NCBI RefSeq assembly: GCF_008806955.1
Contig: NZ_CP031727.1
Span: forward strand, 3,920,001 to 3,984,000
Reading direction: 5' to 3'
Length of the DNA: 64,000 nt
From: Cellvibrio sp. KY-YJ-3
GTDB taxonomy: Bacteria > Pseudomonadota > Gammaproteobacteria > Pseudomonadales > Cellvibrionaceae
Below are positions 50,313 to 59,939 of this stretch, one piece after another. The position numbers and the translations under genes are program-made. Every line of letters starts with the position of its first letter. Positions within the stretch are counted from its first letter, which is position 1. Below the pieces are notes generated by a model, which was not told where the DNA came from, searched no databases, and saw only the letters and a program-made list of their open reading frames with translations.

Positions 50313-51230
50313 CTAGTTGTTGTCTTCTAACGACAAGCTGTACACATAGGCCGCTAGCAAATGGATACGGTCTTCTTTCAGCAGATCTTTCTGCGCCGGC
50401 ATTACACCATTGCGGCCATGGCGCAAGGTCTGGCGGATAGTGGCAGGCTCGCCACCGTAAAGCCAAATATCATCCGTCAGGTTGGGAGCACCCAGCAATT
50501 GGTTGCCCTTACCATCCAGACCATGGCAAGCCGCACAATTCACATCAAAGTGCTTTTTACCTGCATCCGCTTTGGTTGCATCATGCTCAGCACCGGACAA
50601 ACTCAATACATATTCAGTGGTTTCCGCGATGCCTTTTTCACCCAACAAGGCAGACCATGCAGGCATTGCTGCTTTACGGCCATGATTCAAGGTTTCCAGA
50701 ATTTTGTCTGGTGTGCCGCCATAGAGCCAGTCTTTATCAGTCAAATTCGGAAAGCCTGGGTTGCCACCACCGTCTGAACCGTGGCAAACAGCACAGTTAT
50801 TAACAAACAAACGGAAGCCCATTTTGAGCGCATCAGGGTTTCTGGCGAGTTCTTCAATCGGCATTTTTGAGTAGACGCCATACGTTTCGGCATAGACTTT
50901 TTCCGCCTCAGCCTGATCCCCACGCAACTCCCCTACTGAGGTCCAAGCTCCGGTATCTTTCCACTCTATACCTTTATAAGAACCCAAGCCTGGGTAAATA
51001 ACCAAATAGACAGCACTGAATATAAATGTCAGCAAGAACATATAGAACCACCACCGAGGCAGAGGGTTGTCATACTCCTCAATACCATCGTATTCGTGGC
51101 CGGTAGTTTTTGCTTCCGTGCTCTCTTCACCCACCACCGCGCGCTTGCGATTGGCAAAAAGAATCCATAACAGCAACACCAGATTGGTGACTGTCAGGAT
51201 AATGATCCAAAGACTCCAAAAAGTACTCAT
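50313..51230 (-). CDS. ccoP: cbb3 cytochrome c oxidase subunit CcoP
   Basis: A 305-residue diheme c-type subunit. An N-terminal part with two membrane helices (MSTFWSLWIIILTVTNLVL and WWFYMFLLTFIFSAVYL) is followed by two periplasmic cytochrome c domains with heme sites CAVCH and CAACH. It passes electrons from soluble cytochrome c4/c5 to CcoO and CcoN. Third or fourth structural gene of the ccoNOQP operon. Confidence 0.97.
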   Translation of the reverse strand: MSTFWSLWIIILTVTNLVLLLWILFANRKRAVVGEESTEAKTTGHEYDGIEEYDNPLPRWWFYMFLLTFIFSAVYLVIYPGLGSYKGIEWKDTGAWTSVGELRGDQAEAEKVYAETYGVYSKMPIEELARNPDALKMGFRLFVNNCAVCHGSDGGGNPGFPNLTDKDWLYGGTPDKILETLNHGRKAAMPAWSALLGEKGIAETTEYVLSLSGAEHDATKADAGKKHFDVNCAACHGLDGKGNQLLGAPNLTDDIWLYGGEPATIRQTLRHGRNGVMPAQKDLLKEDRIHLLAAYVYSLSLEDNN

Positions 51231-51254
51231 AGTTAAATCCGCCCTAATCGATGA

Positions 51255-51440
51255 TTACTTGTGATCATCAGTCTGCTTGTTGTCTGGCTGCTTGGTGTTA
51301 GGCTCATCGTCCGCAAAAGGTAACTTTGCATCCTCTTCAAAGCGCTTTTTGAGCTTGGGCGAAAAAGCCCAAAAGCACACGCCGAAGAAGGCGATGGTAA
51401 CTAACACGGTTGAAATAGCACCAAGTGTACCCGTATCCAT
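51255..51440 (-). CDS. ccoQ: cbb3 oxidase small subunit CcoQ
   Basis: A 61-residue protein with one membrane helix (AISTVLVTIAFFGVCFWAF) and a charged tail (SPKLKKRFEEDAKLPFADDE). CcoQ stabilises the cbb3 complex. Its ATG overlaps the ccoO stop (TAATG), so translation is coupled. Confidence 0.94.
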   Translation of the reverse strand: MDTGTLGAISTVLVTIAFFGVCFWAFSPKLKKRFEEDAKLPFADDEPNTKQPDNKQTDDHK

Positions 51441-52051
51441 TAACGCTTCTCTTTGAGCAAAATGCCCAGGTTCTGTAAGTAAGCAACCAATGCATCCATC
51501 TCAGTCACGCCTTTAACTGCAGCTTCAGCACCAGCAATATCTTCCTCTGTATAAGGAACTCCCACTGAGGCTAAAGCACGCATTTTGGCGGCAGTATGTT
51601 TGCCATCGAGCTTGTTGTCATACAGCCAAGGGTAAGCAGGCATGATCGACTCAGGCACAACAATACGTGGGTTAAACAAATGCACTTTATGCCAGTCATC
51701 GGAATAACGGCCACCTACGCGCGCCAAATCCGGACCGGTTCTCTTGGAACCCCACAGGAACGGGTGCTCGTACACAGACTCACCGGCGACCGAATAGTGG
51801 CCATAACGCTCAACTTCAGCGCGTAGCGGACGTACCATCTGGGTGTGGCAAACGTGGCAACCCTCACGAATGTAGATATCACGACCTTCCAACTGCACGG
51901 CGGTGTAAGGCTTCAAACCTTCGATCGGGGTGGTAGTCTCTTTCAAGAAGAACTGCGGAACAATCTCCACCAAACCACCGAAGCTAATAGCGACGACCAT
52001 AAATACAGTCATCAAACCAATATTTTTCTCAACTATTTCATGACCTTTCAT
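51440..52051 (-). CDS. ccoO: cbb3 cytochrome c oxidase subunit CcoO
   Basis: A 203-residue monoheme subunit: one N-terminal membrane helix ([19 protein letters not shown]) and a periplasmic cytochrome c domain with CHVCH ([14 protein letters not shown]). It relays electrons from CcoP to CcoN. ATG 52051 with AAGGGG upstream is preferred to the in-frame start at 52096, which lies inside ccoN. Confidence 0.97.
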   Translation of the reverse strand: MKGHEIVEKNIGLMTVFMVVAISFGGLVEIVPQFFLKETTTPIEGLKPYTAVQLEGRDIYIREGCHVCHTQMVRPLRAEVERYGHYSVAGESVYEHPFLWGSKRTGPDLARVGGRYSDDWHKVHLFNPRIVVPESIMPAYPWLYDNKLDGKHTAAKMRALASVGVPYTEEDIAGAEAAVKGVTEMDALVAYLQNLGILLKEKR

Positions 52052-52061
52052 GGCATTCCCC

Positions 52062-53519
52062 TTAAACAGCTGGTGCCTGAACAGGCTGGGTAGCATTTGC
52101 AGCTGCTTCTTTTTTGGAAGCGCTTACAGTGCGATAAGTGTTGTAGGCCATCACGAGCATACCGGTCAGGAAGAAAGCACCACCAATAAGACGCATGATG
52201 TAACCCCCTTTACTGAACACGACGGTTTCAATAAAGCTGTAGGTCAAAGAACCATCGGGGTTGAATGCACGCCACATCAAACCTTGACCGATACCGTTAA
52301 TCCACATAGCCACTACATAAAGAACAGTACCCACAGTGGCCAACCAGAAGTGCATATTGATCAATTTAACGCTGTGCATTTCTTCACGATTAAAGAGTTT
52401 CGGAATCATGTGGTACAGGGCACCGATAGAAATCATTGCCACCCAACCGAGTGCGCCAGAGTGAACGTGACCCACAGTCCAGTCAGTGTTGTGAGAGAGT
52501 GCGTTTACGTTTTTAATGGCCATCATTGGGCCTTCGAAGGTAGACATACCGTAAAAGGACAAAGCAACAACGAGGAAGCGCAGGGTTGGGTCAGTGCGCA
52601 GCTTATGCCAAGCGCCAGACAGGGTCATAATACCGTTGATCATACCGCCCCAGCTTGGTGCCAACAGAATCAATGACATCACCATACCTAATGATTGAGT
52701 CCAATCCGGTAAAGCAGAGTAATGCAAATGGTGAGAACCAGCCCATATGTAAAGGGAGATCAACGCCCAGAAATGCACGATAGACAACTGATATGAGTAA
52801 ACAGGGCGACCCGCTTGTTTGGGTACAAAGTAGTACATCATGCCAAGGAAGCCAGCGGTCAAGAAGAAACCTACTGCGTTGTGACCGTACCACCATTGGA
52901 CCATAGCATCGGCAGCACCGGCATAGGCAGAGTAAGATTTGGTCAGAGTTACTGGCACTGCAGCACTGTTGACAATATGCAGCACGGCAACGGTAAGAAT
53001 GAAGCCGCCGTAGAACCAGTTAGCTACATAAATATGGGAAGTTTTACGCTTAACAATGGTGCCGAAGAACACAATCGCATAAGAAATCCAAACGAGTGCA
53101 ATAAGAATATCAATTGGCCATTCCAGCTCCGCATACTCTTTAGAGGAGGTCATGCCCAGCGGCAAAGTAATTACGGCCAATACAATAACGGCTTGCCAAC
53201 CCCAGAAAGTAAATGGCACTAACCAACCACCAAACAAACTGGTCTGACAGGTACGTTGCACAACGTAGTAAGAAGTCGCAAACAGCGCACAGCCACCAAA
53301 CGCAAAAATTACTGCATTAGTGTGCAGGGGGCGCAAACGGCCGAAATGTGTGTAGGGTTGCAGCAAGTCATTCAAACCTGGCCACACCAATTGTGATGCG
53401 ATAAGCACACCAACGCCCATACCCACTATGCCCCATACAATGGTCATAATGGAGAACTTGCGTACTATATCGAAGTCGTATACTGGAGGATCCCCAGCTA
53501 CAGTCGCATGACTACCCAT
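52062..53519 (-). CDS. ccoN: cbb3 cytochrome c oxidase catalytic subunit CcoN
   Basis: A 485-residue heme-copper oxidase subunit I of C type, with about 12 helices. Heme and copper ligands fall in [37 protein letters not shown] and [13 protein letters not shown]. It reduces O2 to water with high affinity at low oxygen. An FNR/ANR box is centred 168 bp upstream of the start in a class II arrangement. Confidence 0.98.
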   Translation of the reverse strand: MGSHATVAGDPPVYDFDIVRKFSIMTIVWGIVGMGVGVLIASQLVWPGLNDLLQPYTHFGRLRPLHTNAVIFAFGGCALFATSYYVVQRTCQTSLFGGWLVPFTFWGWQAVIVLAVITLPLGMTSSKEYAELEWPIDILIALVWISYAIVFFGTIVKRKTSHIYVANWFYGGFILTVAVLHIVNSAAVPVTLTKSYSAYAGAADAMVQWWYGHNAVGFFLTAGFLGMMYYFVPKQAGRPVYSYQLSIVHFWALISLYIWAGSHHLHYSALPDWTQSLGMVMSLILLAPSWGGMINGIMTLSGAWHKLRTDPTLRFLVVALSFYGMSTFEGPMMAIKNVNALSHNTDWTVGHVHSGALGWVAMISIGALYHMIPKLFNREEMHSVKLINMHFWLATVGTVLYVVAMWINGIGQGLMWRAFNPDGSLTYSFIETVVFSKGGYIMRLIGGAFFLTGMLVMAYNTYRTVSASKKEAAANATQPVQAPAV

Positions 53520-53680
53520 AGGACTTTCCTGTTACTTAAAGAGAAATGAAAACTTGTTTGTCTCTGGCCGTGCAACTTACCGCACGGAGCTTCACGGCAA
53601 TCATCAAGCCTATAACCCTACTGAAGGTGCGGCATTTTGCCTCATGTGTGGCATTTTGTCCCACGCAAGTAGTTACAGGA

Positions 53681-53694
53681 TTGATATTTATCAA
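53681..53694 (-). promoter_or_regulatory. FNR/ANR box for the ccoNOQP operon
   Basis: TTGATATTTATCAA is a perfect FNR/ANR consensus, TTGAT-N4-ATCAA. Its centre (53687.5) lies exactly 32 bp from the centre of a -10-like CAAAAT (53658-53653, minus strand), as for class II sites at -41.5, placing the start near 53646. Low oxygen should therefore induce the oxidase. Confidence 0.85.
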
Positions 53695-53720
53695 ATTATT
53701 TATACGGAATTAACCCGAAC

Positions 53721-53746
53721 ACTTTATTTACCCAGGTAAATAAAGT
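53721..53746. promoter_or_regulatory. 26-bp near-perfect palindrome upstream of ccoN
   Basis: ACTTTATTTACC (53721-53732) and GGTAAATAAAGT (53735-53746) are exact reverse complements with a 2-base centre. It lies between the FNR box and the argG terminator, and could be an operator at about -88 of the predicted cco start or part of a composite terminator. Not identified. Confidence 0.4.
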
Positions 53747-53770
53747 ACCTGCGCTCACAGGAGCGCAGGT
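53747..53770 (-). terminator. Terminator of argG
   Basis: A perfect 10-bp stem ACCTGCGCTC/GAGCGCAGGT with a 4-base loop 12 bp beyond the argG stop; on the minus strand it is followed by ACTTTATTT, a modest T-rich tract. Confidence 0.75.
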
Positions 53771-53781
53771 TAAAAAGGAAA

Positions 53782-54999
53782 TTACTTCAGCATACGGCCC
53801 TTGTTAGCAGCAATACGCATACGCAGTGCATTCAGTTTAATGAAACCTTCTGCATCTTTTTGGTTGTATGCACCAGCATCATCTTCAAAAGTCGCTATTT
53901 TTTCATCAAACAAGCTGTCGGGAGAACGACGTCCAACAACACTCACTGAGCCTTTGTAAAGCTTCACGCGTACATCACCGTTTACATGAGCTTGTGACTG
54001 ATCGATCATCGCCTGCATCATCAGACGCTCAGGACTCCACCAGTAACCGTTGTAAATCATGTCCGCATACTTGGGAATCAAGCTGTCCTTCAAATGGGCA
54101 ACTTCGCGATCCAGAGTAATAGATTCAATTGCACGGTGCGCACGCATCATGATGGTGCCACCAGGGGTTTCATAGCAGCCGCGAGATTTCATACCCACAT
54201 AGCGGTTTTCCACGATATCCAGACGACCAACACCGTTCTCACCACCAACCTTATTCAGGTAAGCCAGTACGGTAGCCGGAGACATTGGCTTGCCATCAAT
54301 AGCAACTATGTCGCCTTTCTCGTAGGTCAACTCAAGGTAAGTCGGTTTATCAGGAGCGGCTTCAGGGGCAACAGTCCAGCGCCACATATCTTCTTCGGCT
54401 TCAGTCCACGGGTTCTCCAGAACCTTGCCTTCGTAAGAGATATGCAGCAGGTTGGCATCCATAGAGTAAGGTGATTTTTTCTTCTTGGAGTAATCAACCG
54501 GAATATTGTGCTTCTCGCAATACGCCATCAAGGTTTCGCGGGAGGTCAAATCCCACTCGCGCCATGGGGCGATTACTTTGATACCTGGTTTCAATGCATA
54601 GGCACCCAATTCAAAACGCACCTGGTCGTTACCTTTACCGGTAGCGCCGTGGGAAATGGCATCTGCACCTACTTCATTGGCGATTTCAATCAAACGCTTG
54701 GCAATCAAAGGGCGGGCAATAGAGGTGCCGAGCAGGTACTCACCTTCATAGATGGTATTAGCGCGGAACATAGGGAATACGAAATCGCGGACAAACTCTT
54801 CGCGCAGATCGTCAATGTAAATTTGCTTAACGCCTAGCGCCTCAGCTTTAGCGCGGGCCGGCTCAACTTCTTCGCCCTGACCAATGTCAGCGGTAAAGGT
54901 GATCACTTCACAGTTGTAGTTTTCCTGCAACCACTTAACGATTACAGACGTGTCAAGGCCACCGGAATAGGCCAACACTACTTTTTTGATAGATGACAT
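53782..54999 (-). CDS. argG: Argininosuccinate synthase
   Basis: A 405-residue enzyme joining citrulline and aspartate with ATP in arginine synthesis. N-terminal PP-loop [15 protein letters not shown], then [10 protein letters not shown] and [10 protein letters not shown], all diagnostic. ATG 54999 with GGGAG upstream matches the family start; the frame is open to 55032. A single gene with its own terminator. Confidence 0.97.
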   Translation of the reverse strand: MSSIKKVVLAYSGGLDTSVIVKWLQENYNCEVITFTADIGQGEEVEPARAKAEALGVKQIYIDDLREEFVRDFVFPMFRANTIYEGEYLLGTSIARPLIAKRLIEIANEVGADAISHGATGKGNDQVRFELGAYALKPGIKVIAPWREWDLTSRETLMAYCEKHNIPVDYSKKKKSPYSMDANLLHISYEGKVLENPWTEAEEDMWRWTVAPEAAPDKPTYLELTYEKGDIVAIDGKPMSPATVLAYLNKVGGENGVGRLDIVENRYVGMKSRGCYETPGGTIMMRAHRAIESITLDREVAHLKDSLIPKYADMIYNGYWWSPERLMMQAMIDQSQAHVNGDVRVKLYKGSVSVVGRRSPDSLFDEKIATFEDDAGAYNQKDAEGFIKLNALRMRIAANKGRMLK

Positions 55000-55160
55000 G
55001 GGGACTCCCGCTAACACTCGTTGACAATTCACAGGGCACGATCACGAGTCGCAATCCGCAGACCGGTACCTTCTTGGGCGCGGGATTGTACTCGCAAGCA
55101 GACCAAATTCCCACACTTGCGGCCGTTAAAACCCTGTGCAAAGTCAAATTGAACCCTGTT

Positions 55161-56624
55161 TTACCCAGCTGCCATCAACTGCTTGCCATACGCGGCTAAT
55201 TGCTGCAAAAGCAGACGCTGCTCAGCACTGGTGGACTCCGCCTCACTGAGCGTTTTTATCCGCAGATCAAACTCCATCAAGGTCAGAGAAGATTGCGCCT
55301 CAGGTGAAGTCAGCCGCCAACGGCAGAATTCCCGCCAGCGCTGCAGCTCTTCGGCACTGAGGCTGGCAGGAAAATTGCGGGCGCGATAGCGAAACAACAT
55401 TTCCCCCAACCGCGGGTCATTGAATGGAAAGGCGGTATTAGCCAATGTTTCAGGATCAGCATTGCGCACGCGGGTCATTAAACGCTTGTCGTGATCATCA
55501 AAAAAACCGCTGTAAAGCAGTTGCTCAGGATCTGTTTTTTCCGCAAAAGAGTTGCTCGAATACAATTGATATAAACGCTGCAGCAAGGATTCGCGCTCAC
55601 TTAACGTCAGATTGCGCAGAACTTGCCAATGCGCCTCGCAGCGCTGCTTATCAATGTGCAAACGCTGGGCAGTGGCATCATCCAGCATCGCTGCCGGTAG
55701 TAGCATCGGGGTTTTATTCATGTGCACTTCTTTGAGCGCCAAGCGCTCTACCCCTTCGGGTAAATCCTCGGTGCGGGTATAAAGCCGCAGCTGTAATTCC
55801 TCGACCGGCAAACTGAGCAAGGCTTGCGGATCGGCGCTCAGATTGTAAGCGATCACCGAATTCTTATTGGTGGGGTGCATAGCTAAAGGCACAATCAACG
55901 CCGCGTTGCCGTTCTCACCGGGAAAACGGGAGGAAATGTGCAGCAGCGGTTTGGCAGCATCGATATCAATCATACTTGCGGCAAAACGTTTGTCGCGCAG
56001 ACGATAAGCGTAATCATAGAGTTTAGGCTGGCGGGTTTTAATCAGCTTGGCCACAGCGATGGTGGCATAGACGTCTGAGAGCGCATCATGTGCAGCCTCG
56101 TGTTTGAGATTGTTCGCCTGGCTCAGCATTTCCAGCTTGAAGCAAGGACGACCATCCTCATAATTAGGCCATTCGATCCCTTCCGGTCGCAACGCACGGG
56201 TCATACGCACCATATCGATAATGTCCCAGCGCGAATTACCGTTGCGCCACTCGCGCTCATATGGATCATAAAAGTTGCGATAGAGAGTATAACGCGTTAC
56301 TTCATCATCAAAACGGATCGAGTTATACCCCACACCGCAAGTCCCCGGACGCGCGAGCTGACGATGAATAGCGGCAATAAATTCGCACTCTGGCAAGCCC
56401 TTGCTCTGGGCGACTTGCGGCAACAGTCCTGTAATTAAACAAGCTTCCGGTTTTGGCAATACATCAGGCGCTGGCTGACAATAAATCATTAAAGGCTCGT
56501 CGATCACATTGAGCGACTCATCCGTGCGCACACCGGCAAACTGCGAAGGGCGATCAATCGCCGGCACCTCGCCCCAGGTTTCGTAATCGTGCCAATAGAG
56601 ACTAACTGACGATTCATTCTTCAT
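55161..56624 (-). CDS. sbcB: Exodeoxyribonuclease I (SbcB)
   Basis: A 487-residue 3'-5' single-strand exonuclease of DEDDh type. Exo I is in WHDYETWG, Exo II in GYNSIRFDDEVTRY, Exo III in HDALSDVYATI, and the SH3-like and C-terminal helical domains complete the E. coli ExoI length. ATG 56624 (MKNESSVSLYWHDYE) matches the family; the frame extends to 56657. Confidence 0.95.
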   Translation of the reverse strand: MKNESSVSLYWHDYETWGEVPAIDRPSQFAGVRTDESLNVIDEPLMIYCQPAPDVLPKPEACLITGLLPQVAQSKGLPECEFIAAIHRQLARPGTCGVGYNSIRFDDEVTRYTLYRNFYDPYEREWRNGNSRWDIIDMVRMTRALRPEGIEWPNYEDGRPCFKLEMLSQANNLKHEAAHDALSDVYATIAVAKLIKTRQPKLYDYAYRLRDKRFAASMIDIDAAKPLLHISSRFPGENGNAALIVPLAMHPTNKNSVIAYNLSADPQALLSLPVEELQLRLYTRTEDLPEGVERLALKEVHMNKTPMLLPAAMLDDATAQRLHIDKQRCEAHWQVLRNLTLSERESLLQRLYQLYSSNSFAEKTDPEQLLYSGFFDDHDKRLMTRVRNADPETLANTAFPFNDPRLGEMLFRYRARNFPASLSAEELQRWREFCRWRLTSPEAQSSLTLMEFDLRIKTLSEAESTSAEQRLLLQQLAAYGKQLMAAG

Positions 56625-56818
56625 ATTATTTATTCCACAATTTTGCCAGACACTCACAGCACCTCACTGCACCAACAGCGGGCAATCTAACACCTCCCAA
56701 GCAGTTTCCCCTATACTGCCGCCTGATTTTTGTGACCGGATTTTTTTAATTACAAAACCTGTTTTTGATCTGAAATCCCGTCTTTCATTTAACCGCAAAG
56801 TCCCGCCTTGGAGCCACT

Positions 56819-57448
56819 ATGAGTGATTTAGATAGCCTGTTTGCCAGCAATGTAAAATGGGCCGAAGATATCAAACGCAAAGAGCCTGACTTTTTTTCCA
56901 ACCTGGCCAAACAGCAAGCGCCAGAGTATTTATGGATAGGCTGCTCGGATAGCCGCGTACCCGCCAACCAAATTGTTGACCTCGCCCCCGGTGAATTATT
57001 TGTACACCGCAATGTGGCCAACGTGGTCATTCACACCGACCTCAACTGCATGACTGTACTTAATTACGCCGTTGAGTTTCTCAAAGTAAAACATGTAATG
57101 GTAACCGGCCACTATGGCTGCGGCGGTGTAAAAGCAGCACTGGAAAATCGCAAACTGGGGCTAATTGATTACTGGTTGCGCAATATTCGCGATGTTTATT
57201 ACAACAACAAAGAAATCATGGATCAAATCAGTGATCCCGATGAACGAGTCAACCGCTTGTGCGAGTTAAATGTAGTGCAACAAGTAGAAAATATTGCGCG
57301 CAGCAACATAGTCCAAAATGCCTGGGCGCGCGGTCAGGAACTGAGCATTCACGGTTGGATTTACGATATTCACGACGGCATTCTGCACAAACTGATGCCG
57401 CCGGTTGATTCAGTAGAACAAATTCCCGAGCAGTATCGCCTCTACTAA
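56819..57448 (+). CDS. can: Beta-carbonic anhydrase
   Basis: A 209-residue beta-carbonic anhydrase interconverting CO2 and bicarbonate. Zinc ligands C42, H98 and C101 and the D44/R46 dyad stand at the E. coli Can positions. GGAGCC precedes the ATG. Divergent from sbcB, and followed at once by a 22-bp palindrome. Confidence 0.96.
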   Translation: MSDLDSLFASNVKWAEDIKRKEPDFFSNLAKQQAPEYLWIGCSDSRVPANQIVDLAPGELFVHRNVANVVIHTDLNCMTVLNYAVEFLKVKHVMVTGHYGCGGVKAALENRKLGLIDYWLRNIRDVYYNNKEIMDQISDPDERVNRLCELNVVQQVENIARSNIVQNAWARGQELSIHGWIYDIHDGILHKLMPPVDSVEQIPEQYRLY

Positions 57449-57450
57449 AT

Positions 57451-57472
57451 AGTAAAGACGCCCGTCTTTACT
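57451..57472 (+). other. 22-bp palindrome after can
   Basis: AGTAAAGACG and CGTCTTTACT are exact reverse complements with a 2-base centre, starting 2 bp after the can stop codon. No T-run follows on the plus strand, so it is a stem-loop or protein site of unknown role. Confidence 0.45.
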
Positions 57473-57635
57473 GAGCACTACCTGCATCACTGTGTTTAGC
57501 GGCGATGCAGTAATCCCCCGTAATACCCTGCCATAAAACCTATTGTTAGAATCTTTTCCATCGCCCTAGAAAGCCTTGGGTGCTGATCTATACTTGAACC
57601 GACTACCACCTCACCCGCAACTGACGAGATAAGCG

Positions 57636-59939
57636 ATGCCCGACGATTCACTGCCCTCCGGCCATCAAAACTCAGCCACACATGTTGTCCGGGAGTCTTC
57701 GCCCTATTCATTTGAACGCGAACACCTTGAACCGGAACAGGTGCGCCAACTCTACAAAGGTTTTCCACTTTCGCTGATCGCCTCTTTGGTTATAGCGCTT
57801 ATGCTCAGCGTATCCCAGTGGAAAGTAATCGCCCACGCCGACATTATTTTGTGGAATCTGATTTTGAGTAGCGTGTTATTAGCACGCCTCGTGCTCTGGC
57901 TCAGCTGGAATAATCTGCATCAGCTCTATTCGACACGTTTTTGGTTAAACAGCTTTCGTGTGGGCGCTTGGCTTACCGGTCTGGCATGGGGTTCAGCCGC
58001 TTTTTTATTATTTGCGACCGAAGCCAGTATTTATCAGGCGCTACTAGCATTTACGCTTGCAGGTATTGCAACCGGCTCTATTACTTCACTCACTGTCGAC
58101 AAATATTGCAGCATCGGTTTTGTGATACTGGCTATCAGCCCACTCAGCGTGGTGATGTTATTACAAGACGGCCCCACGGCCTTTTTCATGTCAGGCATGA
58201 CGGTCATTTTTATATTTTTTGTCATTGCTGGCACAGCGCGCACTCGCAACACAATGATTGACCAACTCACCAAACAATTTGATTTGCTACGCCTAAGCGA
58301 AGCACTGGACAAAAAACAACGGCTCGATCAAATTGTTAACAGCGCACAATCTATCTTTATCAATGAAAATAAAATTCAGGCCGCACTGGAAAATTTATTG
58401 CGTGATACGCTGCCATTATGCGATAGCAAACTCGGCTTTATAGGTCAGGTAAATAAAGATGAACAAGGGCAGCCCTATATGCGGGCACTGGTATTTTCCA
58501 GCAGCAAAAGCAACGACCTACAGCTGAGTTTGTTTCGTGAAAAAAACCTGCCCACAAATGGAGAGTATCGCAATCTCACCACCATGTTTGGCAGCATAAT
58601 GCTATCGGGAAAACCGCTGATTACCAGTCACTTGGGGCGCGACTTGCGTGCAGCAGTTCTCCCCCCCGGTCACCCTGCTATTGAAAGTTTTATTGGCATT
58701 CCCATTTTTAATGGCAAAGAACAGGTTGCCATGCTCGGGCTGGCCAACGCCCCTGCGGGCTACAGCAGCGACACCATTACCGATCTTGAGCCCATTCTGA
58801 AAAGTATCGCCCAATTTGTGCAAACGCTTAATCACCAACAACAGCATGAACAAGATCAAGCCGCACTGGAGGCGAGCAACCAACAGCATCAAACCATTTT
58901 GAATGACATTGCAGATGGTGTAGTTATCATTAATAAATTGGGCATTATTGAAAGTTTTAATCACGCTGCGGAAACCATCTTTGGTTATCGCGCCCCGCAA
59001 ATTATTGGAAAAAATGTCAGCGTGCTCATGCCCGAACCCTATCAATCCATGCACGATGGCTATTTAAAAAATCACCTGCATACCGGCAAGAAAAATATTA
59101 TTGGTATTGGCCGTGAAGTACGGGGGCTACGTCGCAACGGCCAGGAGTTTCCGATGGATCTCATGGTGTCGCGGGTCTATCAACAAGGCGAACCGGTATT
59201 TATCGGAATTGTTCGCGATATTACTGAAAAAAAACGTATCGACGATTTACGCACTCAATTTATCAGCGCTGCCAGCCGCGAAATTCTTGGGCCGCTCAAC
59301 CTTATTAGCGAAGCTATTACACTATTACGCAAACGCGCCGTAGAGGAATTGCCCGAACACATTGCCAACCTCACTGAAATCGCACAAACCAATAGCTATC
59401 AACTGCAAAAGCTTATGGGTGATTTGATTGAAATGCAGAATCTTTCCCGTGGAGATATGCCCTTTAATTTAAGCCATCAAGCAGCTTTGCCATTAGTTCG
59501 CGCAGCGATAAGCCAGCAGCAGACCTTTAGTGATATTTACCAGAGTAAAGCGATTATTACCGAAAACCTGAACAATCCAATGATCCACACCGATGCGCAC
59601 CGTTTTGAGCAAGCAATTGGTCATATATTGCAATTCTTGTTAAAAGTATCAGGTCGCCATGGTGTGGTGCCGATTGCGCTGTCGGAAGAGCGCGGGCATA
59701 TAAAAATAGAAATGCGAAGTAATAATCACAAACTGGATACAGATGCGCGCAGCAATCTGCAACAACAACTGGGCAAACGCCCAGGCATTACCCACAGCAA
59801 TTACAACAACGGCAGCGAATTAGGCCTAACAATAGCCAAAGAAATTATTGAAAAAATGCACGGAAAAATCGAATTGCAGGATTCAGCAGAGGTATTAAAT
59901 TTCGCGCTAACCTTCCCTCAAGCACCGCAATCCTATTAA
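57636..59939 (+). CDS. Membrane PAS/GAF sensor with degenerate histidine-kinase core
   Basis: A 767-residue protein: about six membrane helices (residues 45-220), a GAF-like domain (about 245-395), a FixL-like PAS domain (about 415-535) and a HisKA/HATPase-like end. In the PAS, H473 and R493 keep the 20-residue spacing of the proximal His and distal Arg of FixL. In the HisKA segment the usual SHE(L/I)RTPL reads SREILGPL, so the phospho-acceptor is Arg548; the ATP-binding N and G boxes are also altered (GHILQFLLK, GSELGLTI). It therefore probably is not a working kinase. It meets cheB tail to tail, stop codons overlapping. Confidence 0.82.
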   Translation: MPDDSLPSGHQNSATHVVRESSPYSFEREHLEPEQVRQLYKGFPLSLIASLVIALMLSVSQWKVIAHADIILWNLILSSVLLARLVLWLSWNNLHQLYSTRFWLNSFRVGAWLTGLAWGSAAFLLFATEASIYQALLAFTLAGIATGSITSLTVDKYCSIGFVILAISPLSVVMLLQDGPTAFFMSGMTVIFIFFVIAGTARTRNTMIDQLTKQFDLLRLSEALDKKQRLDQIVNSAQSIFINENKIQAALENLLRDTLPLCDSKLGFIGQVNKDEQGQPYMRALVFSSSKSNDLQLSLFREKNLPTNGEYRNLTTMFGSIMLSGKPLITSHLGRDLRAAVLPPGHPAIESFIGIPIFNGKEQVAMLGLANAPAGYSSDTITDLEPILKSIAQFVQTLNHQQQHEQDQAALEASNQQHQTILNDIADGVVIINKLGIIESFNHAAETIFGYRAPQIIGKNVSVLMPEPYQSMHDGYLKNHLHTGKKNIIGIGREVRGLRRNGQEFPMDLMVSRVYQQGEPVFIGIVRDITEKKRIDDLRTQFISAASREILGPLNLISEAITLLRKRAVEELPEHIANLTEIAQTNSYQLQKLMGDLIEMQNLSRGDMPFNLSHQAALPLVRAAISQQQTFSDIYQSKAIITENLNNPMIHTDAHRFEQAIGHILQFLLKVSGRHGVVPIALSEERGHIKIEMRSNNHKLDTDARSNLQQQLGKRPGITHSNYNNGSELGLTIAKEIIEKMHGKIELQDSAEVLNFALTFPQAPQSY

